Shown here in pieces: positions 56,571-64,000 of a DNA stretch of 64,000 bases (positions within the stretch are counted from its first letter, which is position 1; every line of letters begins with the position of its first letter). The translations under genes were made by a program, and so were the position numbers. Location: NCBI GenBank assembly GCA_963575745.1, contig CAUYUJ010017820.1, forward strand, positions 121,461-185,460, written 5' to 3'. Origin of the DNA: Prorocentrum cordatum (Eukaryota; Sar; Dinophyceae; Prorocentrales; Prorocentraceae). The notes under the pieces are model-generated. The model saw only the letters and a program-made list of their open reading frames with translations. It was not told the origin of the DNA and did no database searches.

Positions 56571-57104
56571 TTGGGTCTCAAGCGGCCGTGCGAGGCCTCC
56601 AGGTTATTCTTTACAGCCTTGTGCCCAAGCGTTCTCCACGGTCCCTGGCCCTGGCCCCCCACCACTCGCTGCCGCCGATCTCCCTCGGTCGGCCTGGCCT
56701 TTGGTACGGCCCTCTGCCGCTGCCAATTTTTCCTCGGCTCGGGCTGCCGTCGACTGCCCCCCTGGCCCTGGTGCTGCCTCCTGCCGACGCCACCCTCACG
56801 GTGAGGCCGCGTCTTCCCCGGGACCCCCCCCCCAAGAAGAAGCGAAAACGCAGATCTCGAATCGGTGAGTGCCGATGGGCGTACGGCCTCGACACTTCAC
56901 ATTGCATCTTCGGGGGGCCCTGCCTGTGGGTTCGACGAGGAATCGACGCGGATTCGACGCGGACAGCGGCGCGACGGGGCATAACGTCCCCCGAGGATGC
57001 AGCAGATGACGTGCGTGCGGCCGCAGACTTCGGCCGACGAGAGCCGCTGAAGGCCGCCAGCGTGCCGACGAAGGCTTCCCAGGGTCGGCGACAAGCGAGG
57101 GGGG

Positions 57105-57403
57105 GAAGTGAGAAGGAGAAGGCCTTCTCAGAAGACGGAGGAGGAGGAGGAGGAAGAGGAGGAGGAGGAGGACGCCTGACGTGGGGGCAGCAATCGTGGG
57201 AACGATGCCTGGCAGCCACACATCGGCGGCGAGCCCAGGGGGGAAGTGAGAAGGGGCGGGCCTTCTCAGAAGTCTCGGAAGTCCCCCGGCCTTCTGCTGA
57301 GAAGCTTTCCTGCGCCTTCCCCGAATGCAGGCAAACAGCTGCGCAGAAGGCCTTCTCTGAGAAGTCCCGCCGCCTTCTGAGAAGGCCTTCTCCTTCTCAC
57401 TTC
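57105..57403 (-). repeat. GAGAAGGCCTTCTC element, copy 1, with 30-bp perfect terminal inverted repeats
   Basis: 57105-57134 and 57374-57403 are perfect reverse complements (30 of 30), built around AGAAGGCCTTCT, itself a palindrome. Inside lie a (GGA)n stretch, GACGTGGGGGCAGCA..CGTGGGAACGATGCC and TGGCAGCCACACATCGGCGGCGAGC, and further AGAAG/CTTCT words. Copy 2 at 62.92-63.17 kb matches in reverse orientation. Confidence 0.85.
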
Positions 57404-57599
57404 ACCCCCGGGCGCTCGCCGCCGACGGGGGCCCGCACGCGGTCCGTCGCTGGCCGGCCCTGCGCGCCCGCCGCGCCCGCAGGAGGCCCAGGCCCGGCGT
57501 CTCCGCCCGCGGCCCTGCCGCGCGCCGAGGGGGGCGCCTTCTCTCGCCCCTGCGCGCGCGCGCCGCCCACGGGCTGCGGATGGACGCGTTCCTGGAGGA

Positions 57600-57970
57600 G
57601 CGCGAGGAGGAGGAGGAGGAGGAGGAGGAGGAGGAGGAGGAGGAGGAGGAGGAGGGGAGGAGGAGGGAGGAGGGGGAGGCGAGGAGGAGGAGGAGGAAAA
57701 AGGAGAGGGGGAGGAGGAGGAGGAGGGGGAAGGGGGAGGAGGAGAGGGATGATGATGATGATGATGATATGATGATGATGATGATGAATGATGATGATGA
57801 AGAGGAGAGGAGGAGGAGGAGGAGGAGGAGGAGAGAGAGGAGGAGGAGGAGGAGGAGGTGGAGAGGAGAGGAGGAGAGGAGGAGGAGGAGGAAGAGGAGG
57901 GCGGGAGCTGCAAGAGGAGGATGAAGCCAGTAGGAGGAGGAGGGAAGCCAGCAGGAGGAGGAGGAGGGGA
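57600..57970. repeat. (GGA)n with (GAT)n insert
   Basis: GGA triplets from about 57605 to 57960 with a GATGAT patch at 57750-57800. Confidence 0.95.
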
Positions 57971-58335
57971 TGAAAGAGGAGCAGGAAGCGGAGGAAGATA
58001 AGTTCAAAGAGGAGGAGGAGGCTGAATAGTGGGAATGCGACAGGAAGGGGAAATATGATGATGTGGAGGACAAGGGCAAAAAGGGGGCGGTGGTGATTGT
58101 GATGATGCTGATGGTGGTGATGATGGTGATGACAATGGTGATGATGGCAGTAACGATGATGACAACGATTCTAGTCGGGAATGAGGCTAATTATGTTGGT
58201 AATGCGCATTTTGACGCTGACCTTGGTAAGGGTATTGTTGATGTCTATGATGAAATGATGTGTTGCGGTTACGATGGTGATAAACCCGGCGCGACCCCAA
58301 TGAGGGCGACGCTTTTTGAGCGGCATTCGATGGAA

Positions 58336-58915
58336 TTGTTCGGCATTGCATTGCATTGTTGGGCATCGCAGTGGTTTGCATTGCTCTGTATTGCTCGGCG
58401 CTGCTTGGTATTGCTTGGTATTGCTCGGCATTGGTGGGCATTGCTGCCCATTGCTTGTCATTGCTTTGCGTTTCTCGGCGTTGCTGGGCGTTGCTTTGCG
58501 TTGCTCGGCGTTGCCTGGCATTGCTTGGCATTGCCTGGCATGGTTTGGTATTCCATGGCATTGCTTAGCATGGCTTGGCCTTGCTGGGCGTTCCTGAGCA
58601 TTGCTTGGCCTTGCTGGGCATTGCTTGGCATTGCCTGGCATTGCCTGGCATTGCTTCGCATTCCTAAGTATTGCTTGGCATTGCTTGGCATTGCTTGGCC
58701 TCTCCTTGTATTGCTTGACATTGCTCGGCATTGCTTTGCATTGCTTGGCATTGCTTGCCTTTGCATGGCGTTGATTCGTGCGTTGCTTCGCGCGTTGATT
58801 AGCGCTTCTTGGTCTAGCCTGGCGTTAATAGGAATTGCTTGACATCGCTTGGCGTTGCTTGGCATTGTTTGTCGCTGCTTTGCTTTGCTTGGCATTGCTT
58901 GGCCGAGGAATGTCA
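58336..58915 (+). repeat. 10-bp tandem repeat (GGCATTGCTT), about 580 bp
   Basis: Degenerate GGCATTGCTT/GGCATTGCCT units. In frame they give a 10-residue Leu/Ile/Ala/Trp/Cys-rich repeat on plus (membrane-like by composition only) and a Asn/Gln/Ala/Lys-rich one on minus. Confidence 0.93.
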
Positions 58916-59410
58916 TTGCAAAGAAACAAGACCAAGCAACCCCGAGGAACGACACTTTGAAGAATTATGATCAGACAACCCCGAGGAACGCCACTGTAAA
59001 GAAGCCAGACCAGGGAACCCAGAGGAACGCCACTGTAAAGAAACATGACCAGGGACTCCCGAGGAACCCCACTGTAAAGAAGCAAGGCCAAGCAACCCGA
59101 GGAACGCCACTGTAAAGAAGAACGGCCAGAGAACCTGGAGGAACGCCATTGTGAAGAAACAAAACCAGGGAACCCCAAGGCACCCCACTATAAATAAGCA
59201 GTGCCAAGCAACCCCGAGGAACGCCACTTTGAAGAAACATGATCAGGGAACCCCGAGGAACGCCACTTTGAAGAAGTGCCCGAGGATCGCCACTGTAAAG
59301 AAGCAAGGCCAGAGAACCTTGAGGAACGCCACTGTGAAGAAACATGACCAGGGAACCCCGAGGAACTCTACTGTGAAGAAGCAAGGCCCAGCAGCCCCGA
59401 GAGGAATACC
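58905..59410 (+). repeat. 39-bp tandem repeat, about 12-13 units
   Basis: GAGGAACG.CACT recurs at 58944, 58983, 59022, 59061, 59099, 59138 and on to about 59401. Units have the form GAGGAACGCCACTGTAAAG plus AAGCAAGACCAGGGAACCCC. One unit near 59265 is shortened. 39 bp = 13 codons, so a 13-residue repeat (TPRNATVKKHDQG) stays open. Confidence 0.95.
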
Positions 59411-59680
59411 TCAGTGCAGGGATAAGAAAAGAGAGGAGGATGGAGCAGGGGAGGAGGTGGATCAGGAGGAGGGGAGGGAGGAGGATGAGGAGAATGATCA
59501 TTGGGTTGAGAGGAGGATGCGGGCAAAAGAGGATGAGGTGGAGGAGAATGGGAAAGCAGCATGTGCGAGGATGATGGTATGCATCATGGGAGGAGCGGGG
59601 GAGCAGAAACAGGCGCAGGGTGGAAGCCGAGCGAGAAAAACAGGACGCATGCAAGGATGACGTGACAAGGGACAGGATGT
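59410..59680. other. GGA-leaning spacer, no gene
   Basis: Contains GGAGGA patches at about 59430-59545 and nothing else recognisable. Confidence 0.5.
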
Positions 59681-59804
59681 TGACGGCGACAATGATGATG
59701 AGGATGATGATGATGATGATAATCAGCATGATGCACAGGAGGAACGGAATGATGCTGATGATGATTATGATGATTCTGATGATGCTGACGATGACAATGA
59801 CGAT

Positions 59805-59835
<31 letters not shown>

Positions 59836-60448
59836 ATGATGATGCTGATGATGATGATTATGGTGACGAGGATGAGGAGGGAGGAACATTAGGAGGAGGA
59901 GGAGGCGGAGGAGGAGGAGGCGATCAAGGGGGATGATGGTGGTTGGGACGGTGATGTCGAGGATAATGATGATGCTGATCATGATGATGATAGCGATGAT
60001 ACAGAGGAGGATGATAATGAGGATGTACATGAGGATGAGTACGCTGATGGTGATGATGATGATTATGATGATGCTAATGGTGGTGGTGACGATGATGATG
60101 TTGGTGTTTTTGGTGATGGTGATGACGATGACCTGGATGTTGATCATGATGATGGTAAAGGTGATGATGATGTTGATTATGATGATGCTGCTGATGATGA
60201 CGACGGCAATTTTGATGATGCTGATGATGATGCTGCTGATGATGATGATGATCACGAGGATGGTGGTGGTGGTGGTGGTAATGCTGCTGAGGAGGAGGAG
60301 GGGGAGGACCGGGAGGAGGAAGAGCAGGAGGAGGAGGAGGAGGAAGAGGAGCTCCCGGTGGAGGAAGAGGGTCATTTGGAGGAGGATTTTGAGGCGGTGT
60401 CGGTGATGATGGTGATCGTGGTGCTTCTGATGATGATCATGATGATGT

Positions 60449-60491
<43 letters not shown>

Positions 60492-60804
60492 AATGATGAT
60501 CATCATGATGATCATGATCATCATGACGATCATGATGCCGACTATCAAGATGTGGATTTTGATTGTAAGCATGGTGATGAGGGTAATGATGCTGATGTGG
60601 ATGATGATGAGGATGATGATGCTCATGAATATCATGGTGATGACAATCAGTTTGATGATGATGCTGATGATGCTGTTGTTGTTGATGGTGATGATGATGA
60701 TGATGATGCTGATGCTGATGTTGCTGCTGCTGATGATGATTATGCTACTGATGCTACTGCTGCTGCTGCTAATGATGATGGTGATGATGATGATGATGAT
60801 GATT

Positions 60805-60900
<96 letters not shown>

Positions 60901-61080
60901 GTGATGGTGATGGTGATGGTGATGGTGATGGTGATGGTGATGGTGATGGTGCTGAGGAGGAGGTTGTGGAGGAGGAGGAGGAGGAGGAGGAGCAGGAGGA
61001 GCAGGAGGAGGAGGCGGAGGTGGAGCAGGAGGCGGAGGAGGAGCAGGAGGAAGACCAGGAGGAGCAATTGGAGGAGGAAC
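59681..61080. repeat. Long (GAT)n then (GGA)n tract
   Basis: GATGAT-dominated from 59690 to 60960 with CTGCTG and GTGATG patches, including pure GAT at 60816-60900 and GATGGT at 60901-60950. Then GGA/GCAGGA to 61080. Long Asp/Glu-rich, Met-rich and Ile-rich frames here are by-products. Confidence 0.95.
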
Positions 61081-61283
61081 GGCCGCGAGGAGGACCCGCT
61101 CGACCGCGTCGGCGGCGGCGACACAGACCCGCTCGGATCCTCCGCCGGCGCCGGCGCCGGGGGCGCTGGCGGCGACCCAGGCGCCGGCCAACCCGGTCCT
61201 CTCTTCAACACGGACGTCGGGGGCTCGGCCGCCTCTCTCAGGGGCAACGTTAGGGGGGAGACAGGCTCAGGGGGCAATGCATC

Positions 61284-61530
61284 GACCCCCAATCGCCCAC
61301 TTACCGCCGATCGGGGTGGGAGAGCCGCCGTTGTCTCAACTGGCCCTTCTTCGTCTCAGGGGTGAACGCGGTGACCCCCAATCGCCCACTTACCGCAGAT
61401 TGGGGTGGGAGAGTCGCCGTCGTCTCCACTGGCCCTCCTACGAAGGGGGGTTCGCTCAGGGGGGGATGCGGCGACCCCCGACCGCCCACTCACCGCAGAT
61501 ATGGAGCCCGATGGCCCGCCCTGGCCAGGA
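61284..61530 (+). repeat. ~89-100-bp tandem repeat, 3 units
   Basis: GACCCCCAATCGCCCACTTACCGC at 61284, 61373 and 61473 (last one with C/T changes), each followed by AGAT.GGGGTGGGAGAG.CGCCGT in the first two. The third diverges after ACCGCAGATATGG. Confidence 0.88.
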
Positions 61531-61829
61531 GCGTGCGGCTTCTCGCCGTCGCCGGCCTGCCGACGAGGCACAGCCAGTTCCAGGTCGAGGCCCCCGCGAA
61601 CGTTCCCCCGCCGAGTCTCGGGGGGGCGGAGGCCAGGAGCGCCCTTGTTCGATCGAGGTCCGATTTGATCGAGAGTGAAAAAAGCGACGGTACAACAAAA
61701 ACCCTCGAAGGGTGCATGAAACAAGCCCTCGAGGTGGTTTCTATATTAGGGATTCTTATCCCCTTCGTTTAGCCTTGTTGGAGCACTTCTGGGCCCCTCC
61801 TCCGCAAGCACGTCGGCCCAGACCCCCTG

Positions 61830-62030
61830 GCATCGTGACAAGAATCACGACGGGCAGGTTTTGGCAGTTTTTGGCCTCTGGGGGCCCTTTCCGGGGCCCT
61901 GGGGCCGTAAGCATAGACGACTCGCGATGAACAACCAGGCCATTGGAAGGGATCGAGACGTTTCAAGATCCACTTTCTCAGCAAAAATCGTGACGTCGGG
62001 TGTCTGGGGACTCAGACCTCTGGTGTCTTG
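61830..62030. repeat. TCACGACGGGCAG family copy
   Basis: GACAAGAATCACGACGGGCAGGTTTTGG here compares with GAAAAATCACGACGGGCAGTTTGGG at 20865, both followed by GGGGGCC..CCGGGGCC-type sequence. Distant relatives, in the other orientation, lie at 27735 and 28085. Confidence 0.6.
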
Positions 62031-62752
62031 AACAGACTACGGCGGATGCTTTCGTCGCTTTTGTCCTGCTGGGAGCGCTTTCGGGCCCTGGGGTTGACCT
62101 GGGACGAAGAAACGGTCCGCGGCAAGGGGTGGCGAGAGGTGCGAGTCGAAAAAGAAAAAAAAACGTAAACATAAACTGGCGTTTACGCGCCCGGCGGCGC
62201 CTCCGGCGCCGCCCCTGGCGCGCTCGGGGGTCCAGCGCAGATCCAGGAAGTCCGCGCGGAGCGCCAACAGTTTATGGTTCTGCCGTGTTCTCTTCTTTCT
62301 GTAGGGGCGGCCCGCGGGAGAGGGTGGCGATGGGGTGCGAGGCCGCGTGTCCACCAGGCCCGAGCGTCCGACGGCGCGAGGGTGGCAGCGCAGCCAAGAC
62401 GGTACGAAAGCAGTCAGGAGGGAACAAAAACACAGACACAATTGATCGTCGATCCCCCAGAGGATATGGGAAAATGTGGGAAGTGGGGGGGGGGAAGGCA
62501 AAAACCCAGGAAACATGGGCAGTCCTGTTATTTGTGTGTGTATTTATTTGTGTGTCCCAGGGCCCCGTCAAACAACGACCACCTCTCGGGCTCAGAGAGG
62601 GGCTCTGATTCTCGGGCCGTGTTCGGTAGATGCAGGTCGGGGCAACCTTGCATCGTGGCCGAGGATCGCTGCGGCCAGAAGAGCTGCTTCGTTCCTTCTT
62701 CGGCGTTTTCCCTACGGCAGCACGATGAGTAAGTACAGTGGGGACGACGCCC

Positions 62753-62754
<2 letters not shown>
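62031..62754. other. No gene recognised
   Basis: Plus and minus frames of 130-200 codons without domains in GC-rich DNA. Confidence 0.4.

Positions 62755-62808
<54 letters not shown>
62755..62808. repeat. (CAG)n microsatellite
   Basis: About 18 CAG triplets. Confidence 0.97.
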
Positions 62809-62810
<2 letters not shown>

Positions 62811-62922
62811 CGTGTCGCTGTCGGCCTTGCTGCCAACGCTGCCCGCGCATGGCGCGCGAATCGCCCGCCCGCCCGAAAGGGGTTGCTGCTGGCTTTGCGT
62901 TCGGCGACTGGTGAGGGGGGCA

Positions 62923-63175
62923 ACTGAGAAGGAGAAGGCCTTCTCAGAAGGCGGCGGGACTTCTCAGGAGACCTCGCGCCTTCTGAGAAGTTTTCTGTGT
63001 CTTCGGGGAAGGCTTAGAACACTTTTCAGAAGCTCGGGGGACTTCCGAGCTTTCTGAGGGGGCCCGCCCCGTCTCCCTGCCCCCCGCGGCTCGTCGCCGA
63101 TGTGTGGCTGCCAGGCATCGTTCCCACGAATGCTGCCCCCACGTCAGGCGTCCTCCTCCTCCTCCTTCTCCTCCT
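62923..63175 (+). repeat. GAGAAGGCCTTCTC element, copy 2 (inverted)
   Basis: Starts CTGAGAAGGAGAAGGCCTTC and GGCGGCGGGACTTCTC, and includes CTTCGGGGAAGGC and GGGGGACTTCCGAG. It ends with TCGTCGCCGATGTGTGGCTG, CCAGGCATCGTTCCCACGA and TGCTGCCCCCACGTCAGGCG before a TCC run. The reverse complement matches 57.16-57.40 kb in order. Confidence 0.85.
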
Positions 63176-63329
63176 TCTTTCGTTTCGTTTCGTTTCGACC
63201 GAGGTGGTGCCGCAGCCTTGCACGCCGAGGTGCGTGCTCACTGCGTCTGGACGCCCGCGGCTCTCGCGCCCTGTCGGCTCCGGAATCACCAGTGCGGATC
63301 GGTGCGCCATCACTGATCTGTCCCTGCTC

Positions 63330-63600
63330 ACGGCATAGGCCCTCCTCCTCCTCGTCCTCCTCCTCCTCGTCCTCCTCCTCGGAAACTGGAACATCTGCAT
63401 TACTAGTGGCGGGCAGCTTTTCAATTCCAGGACTTTTTGACGGTCGGGGACGACGCCAGGGTGGTGTGGTGAGTATTCGTTTCCCAGCCATCCTGTGGTA
63501 TTGGGTCCTCGTTTTGAAGAGACAGCGCCCCGCGTTCCTCTCCTCTCCTCTCCTCCTCTTCCTCCTCTTCCTCCTCCTCCCCCTCCATCCTCCATCCTCA
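63330..63600. repeat. (TCC)n patches
   Basis: CCTCCTCCTCGTCC at 63341-63385 and CTCCTCTTCCTCCTC at 63535-63595; between them unique sequence with no recognised gene. Confidence 0.9.
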
Positions 63601-63614
63601 TCCTAATCATCTTC

Positions 63615-63931
63615 ATCACCATCACCATCACCATCACCATCACCATCACCATCACCATCACCATCACCATCACCATTGCCATCACCATCACCACCATCAT
63701 CATCATCATCATCATCAGCATCATCATCATCATCATCATCATCGTCATCATCATCATCGTCATCATCAGCATCAGGATCATCATCATCATCACCATCATC
63801 ATCATCACCATCATCACCATCATTATCATCATCAGCATCAGCATCAGCATCATCAGCATCATCAGCATCATCAGCATCATCAGCATCATCATCATCGTCA
63901 CCATCACCATCACCATCACCATCACCATCAC

Positions 63932-64000
<69 letters not shown>
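63615..64000. repeat. (CACCAT)n/(CAT)n tract running off the window end
   Basis: CATCAC hexamers, then CAT and CATCAG triplets, ending in pure CAT at 63935-64000. Truncated by the window edge. Confidence 0.96.

Noticed and set aside
58063-58842. Leu/Ile/Trp/Cys-rich ORF looking like a multi-pass membrane protein
   Set aside because: Produced by the 10-bp GGCATTGCTT repeat; hydrophobicity follows from TTG/ATT codons.
60358-61253. Asp/Glu-rich and Met-rich long ORFs
   Set aside because: Direct translation of GAT and GGA microsatellites.

Overview
The window looks like nuclear DNA of a dinoflagellate. It is GC-rich, full of trinucleotide microsatellites and tandem repeats, and has almost no intact gene-like reading frames. 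The best taxonomic evidence is two copies (31737-31758 and 34535-34556) of a 22-nt sequence matching the dinoflagellate trans-spliced leader (SL) at 20 of 22 positions. SL relics like these are known in dinoflagellate genes that were reverse-transcribed from spliced mRNA and reinserted. I recognise no housekeeping gene, rRNA, tRNA or CRISPR array. Most long open frames here are open only because they run through GGA, CAG, GAT or 102-bp repeats.

Layout. 1-4.4 kb: repeats (CA, TCC, GAT, a ~42-bp tandem) with no gene. 4445-15155: an old, decayed Ty1/copia LTR retrotransposon on the minus strand, with short LTRs, a primer-binding site, a polypurine tract, gag, protease relic, integrase, reverse transcriptase and RNase H. 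It is split between integrase and RT by about 4 kb of other DNA bracketed by two 194-bp direct repeats. That DNA carries ORF B, one member of an unrecognised protein family. 15-31 kb: microsatellites, a 102-bp satellite (21.8-23.8 kb) and several dispersed repeat families. 31.6-37.1 kb: two more family members, A and C, each preceded by an SL relic within an identical 67-nt block. 37-43.3 kb: nested tandem repeats, a recurring TATACCCACCAG motif and a CTCTTGGGG-rich element ending in a hairpin. 43901-44000: assembly gap. 44-56.5 kb: a markedly AT-richer block with its own tandem repeats. 56.5-64 kb: GC-rich again, with an inverted pair of GAGAAGGCCTTCTC elements flanking 10-bp and 39-bp tandem arrays and long GAT/CAT tracts.

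The most interesting system is the A/B/C family. Three diverged copies share a central domain; A and B also share a tryptophan-rich tail. Two copies carry SL-tagged 5' ends, and one sits inside an older retrotransposon. This fits spread of an unrecognised sequence by RNA-based copying, either as a non-autonomous element or as a retroposed host gene. All three contain frame changes and may be pseudogenes. Percent identities and mismatch counts below were made by hand.
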